Part shown: piece by piece, positions 34,937 through 43,581 of the stretch | Layout: every line of letters starts with the position of its first letter | Numbering within the stretch: the stretch's first letter is position 1 | Notes under the pieces: generated by a model | Database searches by the model: none | What the model was told of the DNA's origin: nothing | What the model saw: the letters and a program-made list of their open reading frames with translations, nothing else | Source of the DNA: Sulfitobacter sp. M05 | GTDB taxonomy: Bacteria; Pseudomonadota; Alphaproteobacteria; Rhodobacterales; Rhodobacteraceae | Length of the DNA: 64,000 nt | Assembly: GCF_029285175.1 (NCBI RefSeq) | Contig: NZ_JABEDH010000002.1 | Location: 310,001-374,000 of the forward strand | Direction: 5' to 3' | Translations under genes and position numbers: made by a program

Positions 34937-37936
34937 ATCGAACGCTCATTATTTTCATTTATCTGGAAATACTCCAAACGTGACCAGCTTATCCTGCTGG
35001 CCGTTACGCTCACCCTGTTCCCGCTACTGTTCCTGACCCTCGAATTGCCCAAGCGCATCATCAACGATGCAATTGGGGCATCGTCAGACAACATCAACTT
35101 CTTTGGTATTACTGTCGATCAGATCACATTCCTGATGCTTTTATGCGGGGCGTTCCTGCTGTCCGTGCTGGGGCATGGCATTATGAAAATGCGCATCAAC
35201 ACAATGAAAGGGGTATTGGCCGAACGCCTGCTGCGCCGTCTGCGATACACCCTGATCGCCCGCATTTTGCGCTTTCCCACCCCCTATTTCGAGCGCACCA
35301 GCCAAGGTGAATTGGTGTCCATGGTCACATCCGAGTCTGAACCAATGGGTGGGCTGATGGGCGATGCCGTGGCGCAACCGGTGCTGCAAGCCGGCCAGAT
35401 GCTGACCATTCTTGTGTTCCTGTTCATGCAAAGCATTGCCTTTGGCCTTGCGGCCTGTGCGCTAATCCCGTTGCAGGCCTGGCTGATCCCCAAGCTGCAA
35501 AAACAGATCAACCTGCTGAACAAGAAACGGGTGATCCAGATCCGCTCCCTTGCCTCGGAGATCGGTGAAGGGGCTGCCGGGGCCAGCACCCTGCGCACCA
35601 ATGGCGGTTGGCGCTACCGGCTGGCGCTTATTTCCGAACGTCTGGGCCGGCTTTATGCAATCCGGTTTGAAATCTTCCAAAAGAAGTTCTTCATGAAGTT
35701 CCTCAACAACTTCATCGGCCAGCTGACACCGTTTTTCTTTTACTCCATTGGCGGCTATCTGACCATCACCGGCGAAGTCACCGTTGGTGCCTTGGTTGCA
35801 GCCCTTGCCGCCTACAAAGACCTTTCCAGCCCGTGGAAAGAGCTGCTGGCCTATTACAATCAATCTCAGGACATGGCTCTGCGCTGGGAGGTGATCACCG
35901 AACGATTTGCCCCCCACGGCATGGTGAAATCGGAACTGTTCAGCAGCGACCCGGGCGACATCCCATCCCTTGCCGGCGACGTTACCTTTGACGCAATCAG
36001 CGTTCAGGACGCTGACGGCAATCCGGTTCTCGAAGACATCAGTGCGCGTTTTGCCAAGGGCAGCACCGCTGCCATCACTGCGTCCAGTGATGAAGACCGC
36101 CGCGCCTTTGCCGAGGTATTGATGCGCGAGATTATCCCCACATCGGGCAAGGTAAGCCTTGCCGGACTGCCCCTGTCAGAGCTGCATCAAGTAACCATTG
36201 CCAAGCGTGTAGGTCACGCCACCTCGCGGCCTGTGATGTTCCTGGGCAGCTTTGGTGACAACGTCGTTCTGCCTCTGCGGTTGCGCCCCGCCGGTGAAAT
36301 GGCCCGGTCCCCGCTGGCCATAGAAAGTGCGCGCGCGGGCAACAGCACCGATGCTTCGGATGCCGACTGGTTCGATCTGGAAGAAATGCAGATCGACGGC
36401 CAAGCCGGATTGCGGGCATGGTGGCTGTCACTGATCAAGGGAATGGGGATCGACCGCACCCTGTTTCTGCGCGGGTTAGACCAGCGTTTCATCGCCGATG
36501 CACATCCCGAACTGGCCGCCGCTCTGGTCAACCTGCGTCCGGAAGTTGCCGCAAGGCTGCACAGTTCGGAACTCGCAAAACATGTCCATGTCTTTGATAA
36601 GGAACAGTTCAATCCGGCACTTCCCGTGGCAGAAAACCTGATCTTTGCCACCCCCAAACAGGCCATTACCCCTGCACTCCTGCAAGAGCAGACCGGCTTC
36701 ATCGAATTGCTTGCCAAATTGGGGCTTGAGCCGGATTTATTGCAACTGGCCGCGGATACAGTGGATGTTTTGCGTCAAGCCTTTGGCGTTGACGGCACCG
36801 ACCACCCACTGTTTCGCAAACTCGGGCTTGATCCCACCACCTTCGAAGCGGCCGTCGACTTGCGCGCCAAACAACGCGATGGGGCGACACTGGCCCTTGC
36901 CGACAAGGCCTCACTGCTGGCGGTAACCTTTGCCATTTCAGCGGAAAAGCTGGGTGCCGCCTTTCCCGATAAAATCATCAACCGGGTGTTGGAAATCCGC
37001 AAAAACCATTCCGCCGATTTGCAACACAGCCTGTCCGACCTGATGAGCCCGATCACCCCAGACGCGCCCGTTGCCGGCATGACGGTTCTGGAAAACACCC
37101 TGTTTGGCAAGGTGGCCGAAACCGCCGGCCCCGAAGGGGACGCCTTGCGCGCGGTGGCAGTGGATGCCCTCTATGCCGCCAGGCTTGAGGGGTTGGTGCT
37201 GGATCTGATCTTTGATCTGCCGCTGACCCTGGGCGGCACGAACCTGTCGGCCATGCTGACCGAGACCCTCGCCATCAGCCGCGCCACGATCAAGCGGCCC
37301 CAGATTCTGATCCTCGATGATGTGCTGTCGAGCTTCGATGCCGCCACCCGTGCAGGGCTGCACGACCGCCTGCGCGGCCTTTTACCCGAAACAACGATTA
37401 TCTGCCTGCAACCCAGCTTTGACGACATCAGCGGGTTCGACGCCCAGTTCGTGCTGCAACAGGGGCGCATTTCCACACTTGCCAGCGCCACACCGGTAGA
37501 AGAAGACGACACCGTTGGGGCCGATCTTGCCCGCAAGCTGCGTGCCTTGGAACAGACCGATCTGTTTGCCGGTCTGGAACGTAAACAGCTGCGCCTGCTG
37601 GCGTTTAGCGCGCGCTGGTATCATGCCAAGCCCGGCGAATATGTTTTCCACAAAGATGATGACCCCTCCAGCGGGGCCTATCTGATCACCGAAGGCCAAG
37701 CCGATCTGTTACTGCCTGTCGACGGCAAGGACGATTTGTTGATTGCCACCTCCGGTGCCGGCAAACTGGTTGGCGAACTGGGCCTAATCCGCAACGAACC
37801 ACGCGCGCTGGACATGCGAGCGGCAAGCGAGCTGACCTGCCTGCGGATCGGCGCTGAGGAGTTTCTGGATGTGGTCGGCAGCGACGCCCGCACGGCCTAT
37901 AAACTGTTACAGGTCGTCGCCGGATACGTCTCTTAA
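34937..37936 (+). CDS. ABC exporter-like protein with degenerate ATPase and cyclic-nucleotide-binding domain
   Basis: About 1,000 residues. The conserved N-terminus (RSLFSFIWKYSKRDQLILLA, then LELPKRIINDAIG) lies upstream of the first standard start, a TTG at 35045, so I begin it at ATC 34937 as a possible non-standard start; the frame is closed by TGA at 34910. Counting from the TTG, a type I exporter membrane domain covers about 1-290. An ATPase-like region follows with no Walker A (ITASSDEDRR near 342) and a broken signature (LSAMLTE near 734), but with a Walker B-like ILILDDVLSSFD near 753. A cNMP-binding domain at about 835-960 retains GELGLIRNEPRALDMRA. ATP hydrolysis is doubtful, so a sensor or scaffold role is possible. 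The gene ends two bases before a MITE-like element. Confidence 0.7.
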   Translation: MERSLFSFIWKYSKRDQLILLAVTLTLFPLLFLTLELPKRIINDAIGASSDNINFFGITVDQITFLMLLCGAFLLSVLGHGIMKMRINTMKGVLAERLLRRLRYTLIARILRFPTPYFERTSQGELVSMVTSESEPMGGLMGDAVAQPVLQAGQMLTILVFLFMQSIAFGLAACALIPLQAWLIPKLQKQINLLNKKRVIQIRSLASEIGEGAAGASTLRTNGGWRYRLALISERLGRLYAIRFEIFQKKFFMKFLNNFIGQLTPFFFYSIGGYLTITGEVTVGALVAALAAYKDLSSPWKELLAYYNQSQDMALRWEVITERFAPHGMVKSELFSSDPGDIPSLAGDVTFDAISVQDADGNPVLEDISARFAKGSTAAITASSDEDRRAFAEVLMREIIPTSGKVSLAGLPLSELHQVTIAKRVGHATSRPVMFLGSFGDNVVLPLRLRPAGEMARSPLAIESARAGNSTDASDADWFDLEEMQIDGQAGLRAWWLSLIKGMGIDRTLFLRGLDQRFIADAHPELAAALVNLRPEVAARLHSSELAKHVHVFDKEQFNPALPVAENLIFATPKQAITPALLQEQTGFIELLAKLGLEPDLLQLAADTVDVLRQAFGVDGTDHPLFRKLGLDPTTFEAAVDLRAKQRDGATLALADKASLLAVTFAISAEKLGAAFPDKIINRVLEIRKNHSADLQHSLSDLMSPITPDAPVAGMTVLENTLFGKVAETAGPEGDALRAVAVDALYAARLEGLVLDLIFDLPLTLGGTNLSAMLTETLAISRATIKRPQILILDDVLSSFDAATRAGLHDRLRGLLPETTIICLQPSFDDISGFDAQFVLQQGRISTLASATPVEEDDTVGADLARKLRALEQTDLFAGLERKQLRLLAFSARWYHAKPGEYVFHKDDDPSSGAYLITEGQADLLLPVDGKDDLLIATSGAGKLVGELGLIRNEPRALDMRAASELTCLRIGAEEFLDVVGSDARTAYKLLQVVAGYVS

Positions 37937-37937
37937 C

Positions 37938-38215
37938 TAGGGTCAGGACTCATTAATCCTGTATCGTCAGCGGCAATTCCACGAAATTTCAATGGTTTGG
38001 GCCGCGCCGTCAATGGTGGTTCTATTTGCAAGCGGTCCGAGACGTTGAAATGAAGTGAAATCGCCGCCCTACGGGTTTGCCGGATTTTGCCGCTTCCTAA
38101 TGCCCGGCAGGGTCATCCAAAGGATCATCCCGAGAGGGGGTTTCCGCACAGATGTTCCTTGTTAGCGAAAAAATCTGGCAAACTGACGGCACAGGATTAA
38201 TGGGCCCTGACCCTA
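37938..38215. mobile_element. MITE-like element with 33-bp terminal inverted repeats
   Basis: 278 bp bounded by inverted repeats at 37938-37970 and 38183-38215; 29 of 33 positions match. Each end is TAGGGTCAGG, then CATTAATCCTGT, then CGTCAG. TA at both outer edges fits a TA target duplication as in IS630/Tc1-type elements. The interior has no open frame of note, so it is non-autonomous or a remnant. It fills the space between the stop codons of two convergent genes, and its right TA provides the first bases of the pxpA stop (TAG read on the minus strand). Confidence 0.8.
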
Positions 38216-38980
38216 AACCTGCCCGCTGAACTGCGCCAGCGTGATCCCAGCCGCCTCCAGTTGTTGGCGCACCGATCCGGCAATCTGCACCGCTTCAGCC
38301 GTATCCCCATGCAGGCAGATCGTGTCGATCCGTGTCGGGATATGCTTGCCGCTTTGCGTGATAATCGCGCCGGCATTCACCATCTCAACCATCCGCGCAC
38401 CGGCCAATTCCGCGTCATGGATCACCGCCCCCTCCAAGGACCGGTCAACAAGTGTGGCATCGTCATTATAAGCGCGATCAGCAAAAATCTCGCCAGCCCA
38501 AGCACAGCCCAATGCCTCAACCGCGCTTTGCTGCGCCGTGGCTGCCAGAACCATGATAATCAGATCGGGGTCCACGCTCAGCGCCGCTTCATAGAGGTCA
38601 CGCGCCATCACTTCGTCCTCGGATGCCATATTCGCCATGGCACCATGCAGCTTCAGATGTCGCACCTGCGCCCCTACAGATTTCGCCATCCCAAGGGCCG
38701 CGCCAACCTGAAACCGCACCTGATTTTGCAGCGTGGCACAGGGCACCGACATCCGGTTACGGCCAAAACCGGCAAGGTCCATGAATCCCGGGTGCGCCCC
38801 GATCCCGACCCCGTTCTGATGAGCCAATGCCATCGTCGCCGCCATCACATCCGCGTCCCCCGCATGGCCACCACAGGCGACATTGGCCGAGGTCACAATC
38901 TTCAACAGAGCCGCGTCATCCCCCATTTTCCACGGGCCAAAACTTTCGCCCATATCGGCATTCAGATCCACGGTTGGCAT
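38213..38980 (-). CDS. pxpA: 5-oxoprolinase subunit PxpA (LamB/YcsF family)
   Basis: 255 residues, the usual family length. VDLNADMGESFGPWKMGDD at the start and VACGGHAGDA, HLKLHGAMAN and CLHGDTAEAV carry the family's metal- and substrate-site residues. PxpA with PxpB and PxpC hydrolyses 5-oxoproline to glutamate using ATP. It ends inside the right terminal repeat of a MITE-like element, which provides its stop codon; the protein looks full length, so function should be intact. Confidence 0.93.
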   Translation of the reverse strand: MPTVDLNADMGESFGPWKMGDDAALLKIVTSANVACGGHAGDADVMAATMALAHQNGVGIGAHPGFMDLAGFGRNRMSVPCATLQNQVRFQVGAALGMAKSVGAQVRHLKLHGAMANMASEDEVMARDLYEAALSVDPDLIIMVLAATAQQSAVEALGCAWAGEIFADRAYNDDATLVDRSLEGAVIHDAELAGARMVEMVNAGAIITQSGKHIPTRIDTICLHGDTAEAVQIAGSVRQQLEAAGITLAQFSGQV

Positions 38981-38983
38981 GGC

Positions 38984-40012
38984 TCAACTCTCCTGTTCAA
39001 AAGGGTTCGCAACAGCGGAAACCGCGCCGCTGATCATTTGGTAGCGCAACAAGTCACGCATCGTTGCCGGATCACGCACCAAAGGTGTCACGTGTGACGC
39101 CAGCGCCTTCAACCCCGCCAGATACCGCGCTTGCAGGGCAACCGCCTCGTCCATCCCGACAAACTCAAACGTCAGGAAAGCCCCTGTCTGCGCCTGCGCC
39201 ACACGGGGCAAATCACAGGGCAGCACTGATCCGATACGCGGATATCCCCCCGTGGTCTGACATTCATACATCAACACATAGGGCGCACCATCACCGGCAA
39301 TCTGGATGTCGCCGGGCACCACAACTTCAGACAGGATGCTCAGCTGTGCCGCCGTGGCAAAGCCCGCCCCGTCATGCTCCATACGCACACCCATACGGTT
39401 GGCACGGGCATCACGGCGGAATTTCGTCGCCGTAAACCGGTCAATGGTCTGTGCATCGAACGTCGCGGTTTGCATTGATTGCACGATCCGTATCTTGCCG
39501 CCGCCAAACCGGTCGGGCTTGGGCAGGGTCATCGCCACCTCTTGCGCGACATCTGGCCCAATTGGCAGCGTGTCACCAGTTGTCAACAACGCCCCAATCC
39601 CACCTGCCAGATGGCTGCCCTGTGCCCCCATCACCTTGGGCGTTGCAAACCCACCGCCCACATGCAGATAGCCATAGCTGCCGTTGCGCGCGCCGCCGAT
39701 GGTCAATGTCGCACCCGCCGTCAACAGATGGCTTGCCCCCCAAACCAAGGGTTCGCCATCAATCTTCGCAGCCATTTCCGCACCACACAGCGCAATCCGG
39801 ATATCCGCATCACTGGTGAAACTGCCGCCACTGCCGGCCATCTCGATCGCCGCATGGGTTGGTGACTGGCCCAACAGGGCCGCCCCTTCAAACAGGGCTG
39901 TCCGATCTGCGGCACCGCCCACCGTCAGACCCTGCGCACGGAACCCCGCACGCCCCTGATCCTGCACACTTAACGCCGGCCCCGCTTGGGTTATCGTCAG
40001 ATGTGGCGTCAT
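38984..40012 (-). CDS. pxpC: 5-oxoprolinase subunit PxpC (biotin-dependent carboxyltransferase fold)
   Basis: 342 residues of the KipA / allophanate hydrolase subunit 2 family: VQDQGRAGFRAQGLTVGGAADRTALFEGAALLGQ at the N-terminus and GGYPRIGSVLPCDLPRVAQ near the C-terminus are diagnostic. It forms the catalytic complex with PxpB. Its start overlaps the pxpB stop (ATGA), and pxpA follows 3 bases after its stop. Confidence 0.92.
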   Translation of the reverse strand: MTPHLTITQAGPALSVQDQGRAGFRAQGLTVGGAADRTALFEGAALLGQSPTHAAIEMAGSGGSFTSDADIRIALCGAEMAAKIDGEPLVWGASHLLTAGATLTIGGARNGSYGYLHVGGGFATPKVMGAQGSHLAGGIGALLTTGDTLPIGPDVAQEVAMTLPKPDRFGGGKIRIVQSMQTATFDAQTIDRFTATKFRRDARANRMGVRMEHDGAGFATAAQLSILSEVVVPGDIQIAGDGAPYVLMYECQTTGGYPRIGSVLPCDLPRVAQAQTGAFLTFEFVGMDEAVALQARYLAGLKALASHVTPLVRDPATMRDLLRYQMISGAVSAVANPFEQES

Positions 40013-40746
40013 GTCAGCACCTCGCGCGTTGCACCGCCAAGGCCAGAAGTCTCCTTGGCAAGGATCGCATCATATTCGGCGCGGCTGATCGCGGGAAAGG
40101 TCAGTTCATCCCCCGGGGCAAGCGTGAAAGGCATCTCCGCATCAGGTCGAAAGGTGCGAAAGGCGGTCTGCCCGATATGGCGCCAGCCGGTGGGGGCCGC
40201 GTTGGTGAAAACAATCAACTGCTGCACTGCGACAACCAGCGCGCCAGAGGGCACCGATTTGGTAAGTCCCTGCTGGCGCGGGATATTCCACCTTGCCGGC
40301 AAGGCCCCCATATAGGGCTGCCCGGGGGCGAAACCGATGGTCAAAACCCGCACGCGGGAGGTCGAGATTTCCGCAACCGCCTCATCAGGGTCAACACCTG
40401 CGACCTCGGCGGCCTCCTCAAGCTGGGGAGCCAGATCGGTGCCGTAAAGTGTCGGCACCTGCCACAGCGTCCGCCCTGCCGGCAGCGCGGCGGCAAACCA
40501 GTCACGGCTGTTCAACACCTCTTCAAGGCGCTCTGTCATGTCTTGCGCAAAGGTGGTGGCAAGATCGACCTCAAGGAAAGTAGAGACCAGCGAGGTACTG
40601 GTTTCCGAGACCTCCGGCCACTGGGCTTGATCAACTGCCGCGCGAAAGGCCAGGGCCGCGCGGTTGGCAGCTTCGGACATCTCACCGGCAAAGGTGACCA
40701 AGACCCCGGACAGGCCAACAGTACGGATTTTCGGCCAGTCACTCAT
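40009..40746 (-). CDS. pxpB: 5-oxoprolinase subunit PxpB (KipI family)
   Basis: 245 residues of the KipI / allophanate hydrolase subunit 1 family. The conserved C-terminal segment includes TIGFAPGQPYMGALPARWNIPRQ, VPSGALVVAVQQLIVFTNAAPTGWRHIG and FTLAPGDELTF. The first gene of the pxpB-C-A group; it overlaps the end of the upstream permease gene by 8 bases, so all four genes probably form one operon. Confidence 0.92.
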   Translation of the reverse strand: MSDWPKIRTVGLSGVLVTFAGEMSEAANRAALAFRAAVDQAQWPEVSETSTSLVSTFLEVDLATTFAQDMTERLEEVLNSRDWFAAALPAGRTLWQVPTLYGTDLAPQLEEAAEVAGVDPDEAVAEISTSRVRVLTIGFAPGQPYMGALPARWNIPRQQGLTKSVPSGALVVAVQQLIVFTNAAPTGWRHIGQTAFRTFRPDAEMPFTLAPGDELTFPAISRAEYDAILAKETSGLGGATREVLT

Positions 40747-41674
40747 CGCGCAGCGCCCATTTGTAAAGTCGTGGCAATAACATCGGCGTCAGGTACATTG
40801 GCAGTTGCCAACACCCGATGAAGATCATTAACGGGGCCAGAACCTCGGCAGGCAGTGCCACCAGAAAAATCGCGATATTGCGGTTGCCCGCCCCAATTGC
40901 CAGCGGCCCCGCGACACCCCGCAACGGGCTGCGCCGCAGGGCAAGCAGGGTGAACAGCTGCAACAGGTAACTGATCGCAAAGGCAAGCACCGCCCATTTC
41001 ACCACCGCTGTGGGATCGCTGCGCAGCGCCGGGTTGAGTGCGGCCATCAGCCCAACAACGATAAAGGAAAACGCCAGCACCGACAGCCCATCCAGCGCCT
41101 TGACCTGCCCTTCGCTGGGGTGAGGAAAAAACCGGCTGCGCAGGGCAAAGCCAATCCCTGTCGCCAGCACAATCACGACCAGCAGTTTCAGCGCGGCCAA
41201 AATGATCACAGCGGGCGATCCCGCTTGCGGCAGAAACGCCAACACAGGCAGAACCGTCAGCGGAAAGGCCGCCGTGCCAAGCACCAGAATTTGCATCATC
41301 CGCCCCGCGTCCAGCCGCAGCATCAACGCCAGATTGACGCTGCCGGTAATCGCCGGGGCCGCACAGGCCAGCACAATCGCCAATGTCGCGGGGGTGTCTT
41401 GCAAACCTGCCAGCGTCAGCGCCCCCAGCAGGGCCAACGGCACTCCCGTCTGCAACAACGCAACCGCGCTCAGCCCCCACCACAGATCGCCAACCGCTCC
41501 AACGGCGGCGCGGTGCCCGATACGCAGGGCGGTAACCGCCAGCAGGATCGCCACCATTTGCGGCAGCCATGGCACCAACATCGCCGCAAAGCCGGGCATG
41601 GCCAGCCCCGCCAGCAGCCCAAGGATCAGACAGGCGCGCGCATGGGTCGAGGCAAGCCAAAGAAAGCGTTGCAT
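40739..41674 (-). CDS. Bile acid:sodium symporter-like (BASS superfamily) permease
   Basis: 311 residues with nine or ten membrane helices. The segment LAIGAGNRNIAIFLVALPAE and the earlier LACAAPAITGSVNLALML correspond to the crossed-helix motifs of the SBF/BASS fold. It is coupled to pxpB by an 8-base overlap, which suggests transport of 5-oxoproline or a related organic acid; the actual substrate is not readable from sequence. Confidence 0.7.
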   Translation of the reverse strand: MQRFLWLASTHARACLILGLLAGLAMPGFAAMLVPWLPQMVAILLAVTALRIGHRAAVGAVGDLWWGLSAVALLQTGVPLALLGALTLAGLQDTPATLAIVLACAAPAITGSVNLALMLRLDAGRMMQILVLGTAAFPLTVLPVLAFLPQAGSPAVIILAALKLLVVIVLATGIGFALRSRFFPHPSEGQVKALDGLSVLAFSFIVVGLMAALNPALRSDPTAVVKWAVLAFAISYLLQLFTLLALRRSPLRGVAGPLAIGAGNRNIAIFLVALPAEVLAPLMIFIGCWQLPMYLTPMLLPRLYKWALRDE

Positions 41675-41692
41675 CCGGCATACTCCCTCTCC

Positions 41693-43003
41693 TTATCCCG
41701 GCCCCGCCCGCATGTTTTCAGGCAGCCATGTCGCAATCTCGGGGAACCAGATCAGCACAAAAACCATCAGCACCATAATCCCGAACATCGGCAGGGCCGC
41801 GCGGGTGATATAGCCCATTTCATGATCGGTCATACCTTGCAGGACAAACAGGTTGAACCCGATCGGCGGTGTGATCTGCGCCATTTCGATCACGACCACC
41901 ACAAAAATGCCAAACCAGATCAGATCAATGCCCGCGCTGCGCACCATGGGTTCAACCACAGCCATGGTCAGCACGATGGCGGAAATACCGTCAAGGAACA
42001 TGCCAAGGATGATGTAGAACACCAGAAGAGCCATCAGCAGCTGAAACCGTGTCAACTCCATCGCAGCAATGCCGTCAGCCAGCGAACGCGGCAATCCGGT
42101 GAACCCCATCGACAGCTTCAGGAATGCCGCCCCCGCGAGGATCAGCGCAATCATCGCCGAGGTCCGCGTCGCCCCCATCAGGCTTTCGCGAAAGCTGTCC
42201 CATGTCAGGGACTTTTGCAAAAGTGCAAGAACCAGCGCGCCGATCACACCAATGGCCGCCGCTTCGGTCGCGGTGGCAAGGCCCGCGTACATCGATCCGA
42301 TAACAACGGTGATCAGCGCAAAGACCGGCAAGAGGAAACGCGAATTCGCTACTTTTTCAGAAAAGCTCATGCCCTTCTCGACAGTGGGGTTCCAATCCTT
42401 GGAAGTGAAGCTGACCAAGGCGACATAGCCCATGAACATGCCCGCCAGCACCAGACCGGGAAAGACACCGGCAAAGAACAGCTTGGTGATGCTTTCATTT
42501 ACCGTCACCCCGTAAACAATCAGCGCCAGTGACGGCGGAATCATCAGACCAAGGGTGGCCGCACCGGCAAGGGTACCGATCACCATCTTCTCAGGGTATT
42601 TGCGCGCACGCAGCTCGGGGATCGCCATCTTTCCTACGGTTGTCAGGGTCGCAGCGGAAGACCCCGACACCGCCGCGAAGACAGTGCAAGACACAATGTT
42701 GGTATGCACCAAGCCCCCCGGCAAGCGCGCCAGCCATGGTGACAACCCTTTGAACATATCCTCTGACAGCCGTGTTCGATACAGGATCTCCCCCATCCAG
42801 ATGAACAGCGGCAAGGCCGTCAATGTCCAGGACGACGACGAGGCCCAGATGGTGGTAATCATCACGTCACCCACAGGGCGCGTCGTGAACAACTCCATCC
42901 CGACCCAAGCAACCCCCATCAGGGCCAGGCCAACCCAGACACCGGTGCCAAGCAGCAAAAACAAGACAAAAAGAAACAGGGCAATTGCATAGAGTTCGGT
43001 CAT
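41693..43003 (-). CDS. TRAP transporter large permease (DctM family)
   Basis: 436 residues with about twelve membrane helices, including SGSSAATLTTVGKMAIPELRARKYPEKMVIGTLAGAATLGLMIPPSLALIVYG condensed here as the AATLT and GLMIPPS motifs of DctM proteins. The catalytic transport subunit for Na+-driven uptake of a carboxylate or amino acid-like ligand, working with the small permease and the binding protein encoded upstream. It ends 18 bases before the BASS permease gene, so the two transport systems may be in one transcript. Confidence 0.92.
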   Translation of the reverse strand: MTELYAIALFLFVLFLLLGTGVWVGLALMGVAWVGMELFTTRPVGDVMITTIWASSSSWTLTALPLFIWMGEILYRTRLSEDMFKGLSPWLARLPGGLVHTNIVSCTVFAAVSGSSAATLTTVGKMAIPELRARKYPEKMVIGTLAGAATLGLMIPPSLALIVYGVTVNESITKLFFAGVFPGLVLAGMFMGYVALVSFTSKDWNPTVEKGMSFSEKVANSRFLLPVFALITVVIGSMYAGLATATEAAAIGVIGALVLALLQKSLTWDSFRESLMGATRTSAMIALILAGAAFLKLSMGFTGLPRSLADGIAAMELTRFQLLMALLVFYIILGMFLDGISAIVLTMAVVEPMVRSAGIDLIWFGIFVVVVIEMAQITPPIGFNLFVLQGMTDHEMGYITRAALPMFGIMVLMVFVLIWFPEIATWLPENMRAGPG

Positions 43004-43005
43004 GG

Positions 43006-43527
43006 TTATTCCCCGTGGCTTTCAACAGTGTCGCGAACGATGCGGTGTGTGCCCTTGCGCAGCACGTGAAACAGGTTGTCGGTCAATGCGATGGCCAAAA
43101 GTCCCCCGCCAAGCACCATGACTGATTGCGGGATCCACAACAGGCTGGCGTCCTGCCCTTGACTGACCTCGTTGAATTTCCATGACCAGTAAACAAACCA
43201 ATAAGCGTAATAGGTAAAATACCACGCGATGGCGGCCCCCAATGCAAAGCACCAGATTTCCAGCGGGTATTTCCAACGCGGCGACACTGCGTTCAGCAGA
43301 ATCGAAACGCGGATATGCGCCCCCCGGTTCAACGCGCTGGCAAAGGCAAAAAAGCTGGCGGCCGCCATGGCGTACCCTGCATAATCCGGCGCACCGCGAA
43401 AGATTTCACCGGTCCAACGGGCAATCATCTGGGCCACGATCAAAGACAGGATCGCAATCAAACAAAGCGCGGCAAGGACACCTGCAGCACGGTAAAGGAA
43501 ATCAAGAATTTTTCGGATCACGCCCAT
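43006..43527 (-). CDS. TRAP transporter small permease (DctQ family)
   Basis: 173 residues from the ATG at 43525-43527 (MGVIRKILDFLYRAAGVLAA). Four membrane helices in the usual DctQ spacing; the SFFAFASALNRGAHIRVSIL segment is typical of the family. It stabilises the large permease and meets the binding protein. A GC-rich hairpin lies between it and the binding-protein gene upstream. Confidence 0.88.
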   Translation of the reverse strand: MGVIRKILDFLYRAAGVLAALCLIAILSLIVAQMIARWTGEIFRGAPDYAGYAMAAASFFAFASALNRGAHIRVSILLNAVSPRWKYPLEIWCFALGAAIAWYFTYYAYWFVYWSWKFNEVSQGQDASLLWIPQSVMVLGGGLLAIALTDNLFHVLRKGTHRIVRDTVESHGE

Positions 43528-43548
43528 GCTGGCCCCCTGAAATGCAAA

Positions 43549-43573
43549 GGGCGGCCCCGAACCGGGACCGCCC
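43549..43573 (-). terminator. Hairpin between TRAP binding-protein and permease genes
   Basis: Read on the minus strand, a 10-bp stem GGGCGGTCCC / GGGGCCGCCC (one G-U pair) with a GGTTC loop and a short T run. It follows the DctP gene by a few bases and precedes the DctQ start. It could terminate part of the transcription or protect the 3' end of the dctP message, giving more binding protein than permease. Confidence 0.6.
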
Positions 43574-43581
43574 AATTTGAC

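Noticed and set aside
40743-41681. Cys/Gly-rich frame of 312 codons on the minus strand
   Set aside because: Out-of-frame reading of the BASS permease, which has strong membrane-helix signal in its own frame.
41120-42532. Long plus-strand open frame opposite the BASS and TRAP permeases
   Set aside because: Antisense of two hydrophobic proteins, which yields a Gln/His/Arg-rich shadow; no ribosome site.
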